A DNA stretch of 34,085 nucleotides from TH-plancto1 sp031431195 (GCA_031431195.1 JANPCU010000098.1:1-34085); one strand, 5' to 3'. Positions 1 to 8,235 are shown, counted from the first letter of the stretch. Numbers and translations: made by a program. The notes: generated by a model not told the origin, from the sequence alone.

Positions 1-16
1 ATCTCTGGACTCACCC

Positions 17-457
17 ATGTCTGTGAAACTCGGTCTCGATGCCCGGCTCTACCGCAACACGTCGGTCTAAGCCTCTCCGACCTGGAACGAGGACAAGAAC
101 GTCAAAGACCAGACGCTCAGTCTCGAAGCGGGTGAGGCGGATGTGACCACGCGCGGCAACGGCGGCTGGCGGGCCACGATCGCTACGCTCAAGGACGGCA
201 GCCTCGAATTCGAGATGGTCTGGGACACCGCCGATGACGACTTCACCGCCATCCGCACGGCGTTCCTGACCAACGGCACCGTCGAGTTCGCAGTCCTGGA
301 TGGCCCGGTTGGCACTTCGGGATCGCAGGGGCTACGAGCAGCGATGGCGATCACCAATTTCAGTCGATCTGAACCGCTGGAAGAGGCGATCAAGGTCAGC
401 GTCACTGCCAAGCCGACCTACAGCGATCACCCACCCGAGTGGATGGTCACCACGTAA
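17..457 (+). pseudogene. Phage tail tube protein, interrupted by an in-frame TAA
   Basis: An ATG at 17 opens a frame that reads MSVKLGLDARLYRNTSV, meets TAA at 68-70, and continues in the same frame to the stop at 455-457. Ignoring the TAA, the product would be about 146 residues. It would contain GEADVTTRGN, a Trp-Arg-Ala segment, EFEMVWDTADDDF and SVTAKPTYS, a pattern I recognise from tail tube proteins of planctomycete prophages. In remembered relatives the residue at the stop is a tyrosine, so a TAC-to-TAA change is the simplest explanation. The rest of the frame shows no further damage, so the mutation is recent, the codon is read through, or it is a sequencing error. An internal GTG at 143 would drop the N-terminal third and is unlikely to restore function. 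Family assignment is from memory of related proteins. Confidence 0.7.
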
Positions 458-512
458 GCCGACGACTCGGGTGATCATCTTTGGTTTATTGTCCTCTGTG
501 AGAGTTCTTTTC

Positions 513-989
513 ATGCACACGTTCAATGACATGCTCGGTCGCACCTGGACCGTCACGATCAATGTCGATGCGATCCGCCGCGTGCGGTCGCTGCTTGACA
601 TCAACCTGCTCGATGCCATCGAGGGCAAGCTTCTGGAGCGGCTGGTGACCGATCCGGTGCTGCTGTGCGACATCCTGTTTGCCTTGGTTCAGCCGGAAGC
701 CCAGGCGAAGAACATCACTGATGAGGAGTTTGGCAAGGCTCTCGGCGGGGATGTCCTCGATCATGCGACGACTGCCCTGCTGGAGGAACTGGTCGATTTT
801 TTCCCGAGCGCCCGGCGGACGGTGTTCCGCAAGGCGCTGGTGAAGCTCAAGCGGTTGGAGGGGATGGCCATCGAGACCGCGACCCAGCGGCTGGAGAGCG
901 ACGAACTGGAACGCAAGATGGCCGCCGCTCTGAACACCACGTCGACATCTGGCGGCTCATCTGGCAACTCGCCGGTGTCATCGGCGTAG
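513..989 (+). CDS. Putative tail assembly chaperone (G-like)
   Basis: This is a 158-residue protein starting MHTFNDMLGRTW, from the ATG at 513. The frame is open further upstream but would overlap the tail tube gene in another frame. It has a short beta-like N-terminus, then a helical acidic body (VRSLLDINLLDAIEGKLLERL, FGKALGGDVLDHATTALLEELVDFF), and a low-complexity Ser/Gly/Asn tail. Size, acidity and position between the tail tube and the tape measure gene match the tail assembly chaperone (lambda G-like) of siphophages. These bind the tape measure protein before tail polymerisation. A TTTTTTC heptamer lies in the right frame at 797-803, and an overlapping -1 frame stays open to 1222, as expected for a G/GT pair. 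The role is inferred mainly from gene order. Confidence 0.6.
   Translation: MHTFNDMLGRTWTVTINVDAIRRVRSLLDINLLDAIEGKLLERLVTDPVLLCDILFALVQPEAQAKNITDEEFGKALGGDVLDHATTALLEELVDFFPSARRTVFRKALVKLKRLEGMAIETATQRLESDELERKMAAALNTTSTSGGSSGNSPVSSA
797..803 (+). promoter_or_regulatory. Candidate -1 ribosomal slippery site
   Basis: In the frame of the preceding gene the codons read GAT TTT TTC, giving the heptamer T TTT TTC. This is the X XXY YYZ form that promotes -1 frameshifting. After slippage, translation enters a frame that stays open to the stop at 1220-1222. No other classical heptamer occurs in frame between here and the conserved part of the second frame (about 947 onward). I did not find an obvious stimulatory stem-loop just downstream. 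Confidence 0.45.
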
Positions 990-1222
990 TTCCCGGCCCG
1001 TTCACGCTGCGAGAGCTGGTCTGGATGGCGGATGCCAAGCAGACCGACGCGTGGAACCACACTGCAGCTGTTCTGGCGATGCTAGCCAATACGCACCGCA
1101 ATCCGAAGAAGACCCGCCCGTTCAAGCCGAGCGATTTCCATCCGGGCACTCGCCGCACTCGACCGCAGGAACCGGTTCCCAAGGTCGATATTTCGATCCT
1201 CAAGACGGTGTTTGTGAGGTGA
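803..1222 (+). CDS. Overlapping -1-frame tail assembly product (GT-like)
   Basis: This frame overlaps the end of the chaperone gene and has no ATG before 1025. From about 947 it encodes DIWRLIWQLAGVIGVVPGPF and then TLRELVWMADAKQTDAW, continuing to PKKTRPFKPSDFHP. The segment from Trp-Arg-Leu to Asp-Ala lies upstream of the only ATG (1025). It resembles what I remember from this position in planctomycete prophages, so translation must enter upstream. A -1 shift from the chaperone frame, as in lambda G/GT, is the natural route. Coordinates assume slippage at 797-803. Between 803 and 940 the translation is Gly/Arg/Ala-rich and looks less protein-like, so the true junction could lie later, or a non-canonical start could be used. 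The role would be recruiting tape measure protein to tail tube subunits. Confidence 0.5.
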   Translation, partial: PERPADGVPQGAGEAQAVGGDGHRDRDPAAGERRTGTQDGRRSEHHVDIWRLIWQLAGVIGVVPGPFTLRELVWMADAKQTDAWNHTAAVLAMLANTHRNPKKTRPFKPSDFHPGTRRTRPQEPVPKVDISILKTVFVR

Positions 1223-1316
1223 GTCGGGTGTCGGGAGCCAGCACTCCAGCTGATGCCTCGCTCCCGCCCCCTCCCTTCCTGCCCCCGACTCCCGTCTCCA
1301 GACCCCCGACTCTCCT

Positions 1317-3305
1317 ATGGCCGCTGCTCAAGGTATCCGCGCTGGCCGAGCGTTCGTCGAACTGTTCGCCGACGATACGAAACTCGTGCGCGGACTGCGG
1401 TCGGCGGAGAAGCGGCTGAAGGCGTTCGGGGCCAGCGTGCAGTCGATCGGGACCAAGATCTTCGGTCTCGGAGCCGCTGCCATTGCTCCGCTGCTGGCGA
1501 CTACGAACGTGTTCGCCGAACTCGGAGATCAACTGGCGAAGATGTCGGCCCGGACCGGGATCTCGGTGGAGTCGCTGTCGGAACTGGGCTATGCCGCCGA
1601 ACAGTCGGGGGCAGACATGGAAACCCTCGAAGGGGGCGTCCGCAAGCTGCAGAAGTTCTTGGTGGCTGTCGCGGAAGGCTCGGAGTCGGCTCTGTCGGTG
1701 CTCTCCAGCCTCGGACTGACACTGGCCGATCTGTCGCGGCTCACGCCGGACAAGCAGTTCGAGCTGCTGGCCGACCGGATCTCACAGATCCAGGACCCAG
1801 CCATCAAGGCTGCGATGGCGATGGAAGTGTTTGGCAAGACCGGCACCTCGCTGCTCCCGATGTTCCAGGACGGAGCGAAGGGGATTCAGGCTCTACGGAA
1901 GCAAGCCCGGGATCTGGGACTGGTGATTCGGACTGAGGATGCCAAAGCCGCCGAGCAGTTTGGCGACACGCTCTCCGACCTGTGGAAGGTCATCAAGAGC
2001 GGCGTCTTCGCGGTGGGAATGGCGATCGTGCCGCTGCTGCAGGAGTGGGCCCTCAGTGCGATCCAAGTCGCGAAAGTCACCGCCGACTGGGTGCGCGACA
2101 ACAAACAGCTGATCGTCACCGTGTTCAAGATCGTCGCAGGCGTCATGGCAGCCGGGGCGGCGATCCTGGCTTTGGGAGTTTTGGTCTACGGCGTCGGAGC
2201 GGCGTTCGGGATTGCGGCCTCGCTGATCACCGGCGTCGGTGCGGTTCTCGGAACGATCGGCACCGTGATCGCTGCGTTGCTCTCGCCGATTGGCCTCGTG
2301 TCAGTCGCGATCGTTGGACTCGGCGGGTATCTGCTGTATGCCTCCGGACTCGGGGCGGAAGCTCTGCAATGGCTGGCGGACCAGTTTCAGTTGCTAAAGG
2401 CCGATGCCCTCACCGCGTGGCAGGGAATCGGGGATGCCCTGGCCGCTGGGGATCTGTCGATGGCCGCGAAGATCCTGTGGCTCACGCTGAAGATGGAGTG
2501 GCAGAAAGGCGTCGCGTTCCTGGAAGAACACTGGGCCGCGTTCAAAGAGTTCTTCCTCAGCGTCGCGACCGATGCGTTCTACGGCGTCGTCGGAGTGCTG
2601 ATCAACGCTTGGTCCGGGTTGCAGTCGGCATGGATTGAGACGACGGCGTTCCTGGCCGATGCGTGGACGGTGTTCACGTCGTCACTGACCAAGGGGTGGA
2701 GTACCGCGCAGAACTTCATCAGCAAGGGCGTGCTGCGGCTGATGAAGCTGTTCGATTCGAGCCTGGATGTCGAGGCGGCCTCGAAAGTTCTCGACGAGAA
2801 CTTCGCCGCTCAGAACGCCGCAAACGATCAGCAGCGGAACCAGCAAGTCGGTGAGCGCGATCAGCGGAAGCAGGAACAGCTCGCCCAGGTCGAGGCCGAT
2901 CGACAAGCTGCGCAAGGTGAGAACGGACAGATGGCCGCCGACAGTCACGCCGCTCGGCAGCAACGAAACCAGGACGACCTGCAGGCGTCGGAAGAAGCAC
3001 TCCGCAAAGCTCGCCAGGAATGGGAAGCTGCGATCGCCGATGCAGCCACGCAGCGGCAACAGGCCGACGCCAACGCTCCCGATCGCCAGCGTCGCGCCCA
3101 ACAGGATCTGACCGGAATGGACGATCTCCTCAGCCAGATCGGCCAGGACAAGGTCAGCGTCAAAGGGACGTTCAACGCCCTCGGAGCCCGTGGCCTCGGT
3201 TCGGAAGGCCCCGCCGAACGCACGGCCAAAGCCACCGAAGACACCGCCAAGAACACCAAACGCATCCTCCAAGAAGCCCAGCACGGCGGGCTGACGTTCG
3301 GGTAA
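1317..3305 (+). CDS. Phage tail tape measure protein
   Basis: The 662-residue product sets tail length and is threaded through the tail tube. The N-terminus (about 1-60, FVELFADDTKLVRGLRSAEK and following) is the usual tape-measure opening for this group. It is followed by a helical region with GISVESLSELGYAAEQSGAD, about 80-120. Residues about 262-340 form a long Gly/Ala/Val/Ile-rich hydrophobic stretch, probably two or three membrane-spanning helices for genome delivery. Residues about 490-610 are Gln/Arg/Ala-rich and predicted coiled coil. The tail ends with AERTAKATEDTAKNTKRI, a common tape-measure C-terminus. It is short for a tape measure, implying a short tail if virions are made. The start is the ATG at 1317, preceded by a strongly pyrimidine-rich leader (1253-1316) without a clear ribosome binding site. 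Confidence 0.85.
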   Translation: MAAAQGIRAGRAFVELFADDTKLVRGLRSAEKRLKAFGASVQSIGTKIFGLGAAAIAPLLATTNVFAELGDQLAKMSARTGISVESLSELGYAAEQSGADMETLEGGVRKLQKFLVAVAEGSESALSVLSSLGLTLADLSRLTPDKQFELLADRISQIQDPAIKAAMAMEVFGKTGTSLLPMFQDGAKGIQALRKQARDLGLVIRTEDAKAAEQFGDTLSDLWKVIKSGVFAVGMAIVPLLQEWALSAIQVAKVTADWVRDNKQLIVTVFKIVAGVMAAGAAILALGVLVYGVGAAFGIAASLITGVGAVLGTIGTVIAALLSPIGLVSVAIVGLGGYLLYASGLGAEALQWLADQFQLLKADALTAWQGIGDALAAGDLSMAAKILWLTLKMEWQKGVAFLEEHWAAFKEFFLSVATDAFYGVVGVLINAWSGLQSAWIETTAFLADAWTVFTSSLTKGWSTAQNFISKGVLRLMKLFDSSLDVEAASKVLDENFAAQNAANDQQRNQQVGERDQRKQEQLAQVEADRQAAQGENGQMAADSHAARQQRNQDDLQASEEALRKARQEWEAAIADAATQRQQADANAPDRQRRAQQDLTGMDDLLSQIGQDKVSVKGTFNALGARGLGSEGPAERTAKATEDTAKNTKRILQEAQHGGLTFG

Positions 3306-3307
3306 CC

Positions 3308-3571
3308 ATGACTGACACCGCATCTCCCTCTGGTCCCGGTCTGCTTCGCAAGGCGGCCAACTTCGGTAAGGCCGTCGTGAAGCACGTAGCGGATGGCGGC
3401 AAGCATGTGAACGACGAGGTCTATCTCGCCCGCCTCTCGGTCTGTGCCAACTGCCCGTCACTTGATCCGCAGAAGCTGCGGTGCAAGGAACGGACCTGCG
3501 GGTGCCGTTTGAAGACCAAGGCTCGCTGGCGTTCCGAATCCTGTCCTCTCAAGAAGTGGCCCGCTGCGTAA
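3308..3571 (+). CDS. Small Cys-rich phage protein (DUF6171-like)
   Basis: An 87-residue basic protein starts at the ATG at 3308, two bases after the tape measure stop, so the genes are probably translationally coupled. Cysteines at 46, 49, 59, 64, 66 and 79 form a compact pattern (CANCP, then CGC, then CPLKKW) suited to binding one zinc ion or an iron-sulphur cluster. The ending Cys-Pro-Leu-x-Lys-Trp is a hallmark I remember from small proteins in phage tail regions, probably of the DUF6171 type. The function is unknown. The N-terminus is helical (LLRKAANFGKAVVKHVADGG). The next gene begins nine bases after this stop. Confidence 0.6.
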   Translation: MTDTASPSGPGLLRKAANFGKAVVKHVADGGKHVNDEVYLARLSVCANCPSLDPQKLRCKERTCGCRLKTKARWRSESCPLKKWPAA

Positions 3572-3580
3572 GGAACTGCG

Positions 3581-4378
3581 ATGCCAATCACCGTCGCCGA
3601 GAAATGGGACAGCCGCGAAGGGACGCAGGGGGAAGGGGCGTCGACTGATCTGCGGTATATCATCCGAGGCACGGACGACGACACCGAGGCCAAGAGTGCC
3701 CTCGTCGCTGGTTCGCCGTTGTTGTATTCCGGGCTGATTCGCCAATCGTCGCACATCGAGCGGATTGGCGGGGACACCTGGGAAGGGACGGTGCGGTACG
3801 GGCTGACCAGTCCGCCCGAGACCGGCCAGTCGTCGTTCTCGTTCGACACCGGTGGCGGCTCGCAGCATATCACGCAAGGCCGAGGCACTAGCGCCCGCTA
3901 CTCCGCCCCCGGCAACACCGCTCCGAACTTTGGCGGAGCGATCGGCGTGACGGGGGACAACGTCGAAGGGGTCGACATCTATGTCCCGATCTACAACTTC
4001 TCCGAGACCCACCACCTCGCCCCCGCAGCTGTGACCGGAGCGTACAAGGCGACGCTGTTCTTCCTGACCGCGACCGTCAACAGCGACGGATTCAAAGGTT
4101 TCGCCCCCGGCGAGGTGCTGTTCCTGGGAGCCTCCGGCACGCAGCGTGGGCAGGAGGACTGGGAGATCACATTCAAGTTCGCGGCCAGCCCCAACGCGAC
4201 CGGCCTCGTCATCGGCCAGATCACCGGGATCAACAAGAAGGGCTGGGAATACCTGTGGGTGCGGTACGCCGACTCAGAAGACACGACCGCCAAGGTGCTG
4301 GTGAAGAAGCCAATCGCGGTGTATGTCGAGCAGGTTTATCCGACCAGCAGCTTTGCTTCACTTGGGATTGGTTCGTAG
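3581..4378 (+). CDS. Putative virion or baseplate protein of unknown fold
   Basis: A 265-residue protein with AAGGA upstream (about 3570) and an ATG at 3581. The sequence is rich in short beta-like segments (WEGTVRYGL, VDIYVPIYNFSETHHL, EDWEITFKFAASPN, WEYLWVRYADSEDT) with Gly/Ser/Thr loops, no signal peptide and no membrane segment. The C-terminus ends VEQVYPTSSFASLGIG. It sits between the tape measure cluster and the fibre-like gene, where siphophages encode distal tail and baseplate components, so a structural tail role is likely. I recall similar proteins in planctomycete prophages, always as hypothetical. No catalytic motif is visible. Confidence 0.6.
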   Translation: MPITVAEKWDSREGTQGEGASTDLRYIIRGTDDDTEAKSALVAGSPLLYSGLIRQSSHIERIGGDTWEGTVRYGLTSPPETGQSSFSFDTGGGSQHITQGRGTSARYSAPGNTAPNFGGAIGVTGDNVEGVDIYVPIYNFSETHHLAPAAVTGAYKATLFFLTATVNSDGFKGFAPGEVLFLGASGTQRGQEDWEITFKFAASPNATGLVIGQITGINKKGWEYLWVRYADSEDTTAKVLVKKPIAVYVEQVYPTSSFASLGIGS

Positions 4379-4399
4379 TTCTCATCTCAGCTCACACTC

Positions 4400-7300
4400 A
4401 TGGAAAAAGTCCAATCCGGTCAGCCGCTGCGTATCCCTGCCGAGACGTTTAATGCGTTCCTCGACGCAGCTCAGGATTTCCGTAATCGGCAGCAGGCACG
4501 TTCCCGTGATCCCCAGCCGACGTTCCGCCAGTCCGGGATCGTAAAGGTCAAGAACGCCAGCGGTGAGGATCGTGGTCGGTTCGACATCCTGGGCATCGAC
4601 CGTCCGATCTTCACACCCACCGACAACCTCGACACATTCCAGAACGACATTCTGCTGGTCGGCGTGGTCCCGGACAAGGAGGACCATCCCGGCCGGTTTT
4701 GCATTTTGCTGGAGCCGCTGGCGGTCGACGGCATCGGTCTGGCGGTGATCAGCGGCGTCAGTCCGGTCCGGCTCGATGTCGAGGAAGAGAGCGACACGTT
4801 CGCTGAGATCGAGCATGAGGAGACTGGGTTCCTGAAATCCGGTGGCAGCGGATCGGCCACGATCCTGTGGAAGGAACCGGGGACGGGAGCCGACAAGTGG
4901 GCGGTGGTTCGCCTCGGTGATGCCCAGCCGATCATCCGCAAGGCCGAGATGATCGACACTCTCAAACAGGGAGACACCGAACCCGCCCAAGCCTGGCTCC
5001 TCAAGTATGAAGACGACGCCTGGGCGCGGACCGACAAGCAGATTGATCTGTACGGCGACCAAGGGTTTCGGGGCGTGGCCTTCGGCAAGACCGCCACCGT
5101 CGACGCGGGGGACAAGATCGATGTCTACTTCTCCCACGAGGCCAAACACTGGTACGGCGTGGTCGGCGGATGGTACTTCCATGGCGATGTCGTCGATGAC
5201 ATTCCGGAGGGAGCTGGCGGTGAAGTGAAGCTCAACGTCGGAGCCGGAGCCGATGCCCGCGAGATCACCGTTCCCGCTTACAGCCCCTACGCCGCCGTGA
5301 AGAAAGACGACTTCGTCTCGGCCAATTGGAATACGTTCAGTCTGCATTGGGACATCGGGCCCTTCCAAAGCGGGGCAGCTGCGGACCCCGGCTGCGGTCT
5401 GGAGAAAGTGGATGATGCCAATGACCCCGATGATGGGAAGTTGCGGGTGAAGGTGGCAGACATCGCCGGGAATGGACTGCAAGCCGGAACTGCTGGCTGC
5501 GAGTTAGAAGTCAAACCCGCCTGCGGGATCATCGTCGATGCGAGCGGAGTGAAACTTGACGCTCTAACGGTCGCCGGGCCGGGCCTGACTCCCCACGGGA
5601 GTTGCGGACTGGCGGTCGCACCCGGTTGCGGGATCTTCGTCGATGGAGCGTCGGTCAATGTGGCCCCCGCACAACTGGCCGGAGCCGGTCTCTCCACCGG
5701 AGGCGGTTGTGAGCTGCAGGTGAACACCGGGTGTGGGATCAATCTGGTCAACGGCGCGGTGTCGATCGACGCGGCCGATCTGGTCGGCAACTCGCGCGGG
5801 CTGCGGACGGTCGGCACCTGCGGGATTGAGATTAACGCGGGCTGTGGCCTGAAGTACAACTTCGATCAGATCATGGTCGATGCCGACACGCTCGCGGGCA
5901 ACGGTCTCGAATTGATGAACGGGACCGATTGCACGCTGCGGGCCCATCTCGGCTGCGGGATGATGTTCGCTCTCGATGGCAGCGGCGCGATTGAGGTCAA
6001 TCCGTTCTCGATCGCCGGGAAGGGTCTCGAAGGCGACGAGACCGACAACAGCTGTCTGGTCGACATCAAGGCAGGCTGCGGGCTGTTCATCAACGGCGGT
6101 AACGAACTCGAAGTCGCGCACGATGAGTTGGCCGGGGCGGGTCTGACCATCGGGAACAATTGCTCGCTCGAAGTCGCTGCTGGATGCGGACTGGCACTGG
6201 ATGCCGGTGGCGATGTGCGAGTCGAACGAGCTGCATTGATCGGGCCGGGCCTGAAGGTCGGCGAAGGCGAGTGCGATCTGGCCGTCGATTGTGATTGGAT
6301 TCGAGACCACTGCGACCCCGCGATCGAGCTGATCGACGGCTGCGGAATCTATATCACCCAGACCGGGAATGACTACACGATCGAAGTCGCGCATGACGAG
6401 CTGGCTGGGAAGGGGCTGGTCCTCGGGAGCAGCTGTCTGCTGGATGTTTCGGTCGGTTGCGGGTTGCAGTTCGATGGCAATCAAGCGATCGAGGTGAACC
6501 CGACCGCTCTCGCCGGGAATGGCCTGGTTCCGGGAGCCAACTGTGCATTGGATGTCGACTGGGGCGATATCCCGGTCGGCTGCGGGATTTATTGGAACGG
6601 TCAGTCTCTCGAAGTCGCCAGCGACGAACTCGTGGGCAATGGCCTAACGCTGGGCAGCAACTGTACTCTCGATGTCGACTGCAGCTGGATCAGCGACAAC
6701 TGCTCCGGCTCCCAAGGCGAACAAGGGTATCAGGGAGATCAAGGTTCCCAAGGCTATCAAGGTTATCAGGGCTTCGATGGCCCGCGGGGATATCAGGGAT
6801 TTCCCGGCTATCAAGGACCGCAGGGATACCAAGGGTATCAAGGCTACCAGGGCGAACGCGGCTACCAAGGGTATCAGGGGTTTCAAGGATTTGATGGACC
6901 GCAGGGGTATCAAGGGTTTCCTGGGAGCCAAGGGGCGCAAGGCATTCCCGGATCGAATGGGACGGGAACACAAGGGCCACAGGGCTATCAAGGTTCGCAG
7001 GGCTATCAGGGACAGCAGGGATACCAAGGTAGTCAGGGGCCGCAGGGATATCAGGGATCGCAAGGAGGCCAAGGCCCGCAGGGCATGACCGGCTCGCAAG
7101 GCGGTAGCGGCATCGGTACTCCCGGACCGCAGGGGCCACAAGGTTCGCAGGGTTCAACGGGAAGCCAAGGTTCTGGCAGCACTGGCCCTCAAGGACCACA
7201 GGGTGTTCCGGGTGGCCAGGGTCCGCAAGGATCTCAAGGCTCAACCGGCAGCCAAGGCTTCGGAACTCAAGGGCCTCAGGGACCACAAGGTGCTCAAGGA

Positions 7301-8221
7301 TCTCCGGGGAGCCAAAGCGGCGGAAGCCAAGGCCCGCAAGGTGCGCAAGGTTCAACAGGTATGATGGGTATGACGGGTCCTCAAGGACCGCCTGGATCTT
7401 CCGGCAGCCAAGGTGGAAGCCAGGGACCGCAAGGTGCCCAAGGCCCGCAGGGCGCTTCTGGCAGCCAGGGGTTCGGCACTCAAGGCCCTCAAGGTCCACC
7501 GGGCTCGCAGGGCATGGGAATGCAGGGGCCGCAAGGACCGCAGGGAGCACCTGGATCTTCCGGCAGCCAAGGTGGAAGTCAGGGGCCGCAAGGTGCCCAA
7601 GGACCACAGGGCGTTCCGGGCAGTCAGGGATTTGGAACTCAAGGCCCGCAGGGTCCACCGGGCTCGCAGGGTCCACCGGGCTCGCAGGGCATGGGAATGC
7701 AGGGACCTCAAGGTCCGCAGGGCGCAGCAGGAAGCTCTGGGAGTCAAGGCGGCAGTCAGGGACCACAAGGCCCACAGGGCTCCTCCGGAATGATGGGGAT
7801 GTCCGGCCCGCAAGGCCCACAGGGTTCTCCCGGTATGCCCGGCATGAAAATGGCCATCGTCCCCTGCGAGGGCGAATATGTTGCTTTGTTCTGCGTCGAG
7901 TCGCCGGAGGTGAGATTCGAAGACGTGGTCCGTGTTCCGATCACGGGACCGATAACGACCAAAGCGATCGACTGCCGGTTCATCGAAGTCTGCGCCCCCG
8001 GCACCATCGAAGTGATCTCGGTGACCTCACCGCTCCCGTCCCTCATCGGAGCCGCTGTCGACCGGGATCAGCTCATCATCCGTATTCAGGGCGACCTCCC
8101 TCCATATGTCATCGCCACATTGAGCGGTATCCGCGCGGGCCACCGAGGTTTCCGATTCCCCCGCAAGACCCGCGACCAGATGCTTCGGAATAACGCCTTC
8201 TGGTCCAGCGCCGCTTCGTAA
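4400..8221 (+). CDS. Collagen-like tail fibre or structural protein
   Basis: A 1273-residue protein with a four-part layout. Residues 1-330 form a globular N-terminus (MEKVQSGQPLRIPAETFNAF and following), probably the tail attachment part. Residues 331-769 hold eleven copies of a roughly 40-residue unit built on Gly-Cys-Gly and a later Leu-Ala-Gly-x-Gly-Leu plus Cys-x-Leu-x-Val. Residues 770-1150 are a collagen-like run of about 125 Gly-X-Y triplets with Gln at most Y positions. Residues 1151-1273 form a globular C-terminal cap. Phage fibres often use collagen-like rods to space a receptor-binding tip from the virion, and a trimer is expected. Position after the tail genes supports this role. 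A host surface protein remains possible. The start is the ATG at 4400, 21 bases after the preceding stop. Confidence 0.8.
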   Translation: MEKVQSGQPLRIPAETFNAFLDAAQDFRNRQQARSRDPQPTFRQSGIVKVKNASGEDRGRFDILGIDRPIFTPTDNLDTFQNDILLVGVVPDKEDHPGRFCILLEPLAVDGIGLAVISGVSPVRLDVEEESDTFAEIEHEETGFLKSGGSGSATILWKEPGTGADKWAVVRLGDAQPIIRKAEMIDTLKQGDTEPAQAWLLKYEDDAWARTDKQIDLYGDQGFRGVAFGKTATVDAGDKIDVYFSHEAKHWYGVVGGWYFHGDVVDDIPEGAGGEVKLNVGAGADAREITVPAYSPYAAVKKDDFVSANWNTFSLHWDIGPFQSGAAADPGCGLEKVDDANDPDDGKLRVKVADIAGNGLQAGTAGCELEVKPACGIIVDASGVKLDALTVAGPGLTPHGSCGLAVAPGCGIFVDGASVNVAPAQLAGAGLSTGGGCELQVNTGCGINLVNGAVSIDAADLVGNSRGLRTVGTCGIEINAGCGLKYNFDQIMVDADTLAGNGLELMNGTDCTLRAHLGCGMMFALDGSGAIEVNPFSIAGKGLEGDETDNSCLVDIKAGCGLFINGGNELEVAHDELAGAGLTIGNNCSLEVAAGCGLALDAGGDVRVERAALIGPGLKVGEGECDLAVDCDWIRDHCDPAIELIDGCGIYITQTGNDYTIEVAHDELAGKGLVLGSSCLLDVSVGCGLQFDGNQAIEVNPTALAGNGLVPGANCALDVDWGDIPVGCGIYWNGQSLEVASDELVGNGLTLGSNCTLDVDCSWISDNCSGSQGEQGYQGDQGSQGYQGYQGFDGPRGYQGFPGYQGPQGYQGYQGYQGERGYQGYQGFQGFDGPQGYQGFPGSQGAQGIPGSNGTGTQGPQGYQGSQGYQGQQGYQGSQGPQGYQGSQGGQGPQGMTGSQGGSGIGTPGPQGPQGSQGSTGSQGSGSTGPQGPQGVPGGQGPQGSQGSTGSQGFGTQGPQGPQGAQGSPGSQSGGSQGPQGAQGSTGMMGMTGPQGPPGSSGSQGGSQGPQGAQGPQGASGSQGFGTQGPQGPPGSQGMGMQGPQGPQGAPGSSGSQGGSQGPQGAQGPQGVPGSQGFGTQGPQGPPGSQGPPGSQGMGMQGPQGPQGAAGSSGSQGGSQGPQGPQGSSGMMGMSGPQGPQGSPGMPGMKMAIVPCEGEYVALFCVESPEVRFEDVVRVPITGPITTKAIDCRFIEVCAPGTIEVISVTSPLPSLIGAAVDRDQLIIRIQGDLPPYVIATLSGIRAGHRGFRFPRKTRDQMLRNNAFWSSAAS
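5390..6706 (+). repeat. Eleven tandem Gly-Cys-Gly protein repeats within the fibre gene
   Basis: The encoded units each start with Gly-Cys-Gly-(Leu/Ile/Met); one starts Ala-Cys-Gly. They continue through a short strand, then Val-x-x-x-x-Leu-Ala-Gly-x-Gly-Leu, and end near Cys-x-Leu-x-Val. Spacing is about 36-45 residues, with one longer unit around 6280-6350. The regular Gly turns and short strands suggest a beta-helix or stacked beta structure. Two cysteines per unit, in a protein from a cytoplasmically assembled particle, are notable. The DNA copies are diverged, so this is an old protein-level repeat. Confidence 0.75.
6707..7849 (+). repeat. Collagen-like Gly-X-Gln triplet region
   Basis: About 381 codons encode Gly every third residue, with only a few register breaks (for example GSNGTGTQG and GSQSGGSQG). 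The first third is rich in Gly-Tyr-Gln and Gly-Phe-Gln. The remainder is Gly-Pro-Gln, Gly-Ser-Gln and Gly-Ala-Gln, with blocks of Gly-Met. Near-identical DNA blocks recur around 7390-7770 (the Gly-Ser-Gln-Gly-Met-Gly-Met-Gln block appears twice), showing recent duplication. Such arrays expand and contract by recombination. Confidence 0.85.
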
Positions 8222-8235
8222 CTCGCTTCTTCTCC

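Noticed and set aside
4382..5482. 366-codon open frame on the - strand
   Set aside because: It is antisense to the fibre gene N-terminus. Codon bias of high-G+C genes often leaves such mirror frames open.
6690..7820. 376-codon - strand frame across the collagen region
   Set aside because: It is the complement of Gly-X-Gln triplets and gives a repetitive Leu/Pro/Ser product, as expected from the repeat alone.
6707..7849. Regular repeats that might suggest a CRISPR array
   Set aside because: The repeat period is 9 bp and in frame with a collagen-like protein. There are no conserved repeats separated by unique spacers.
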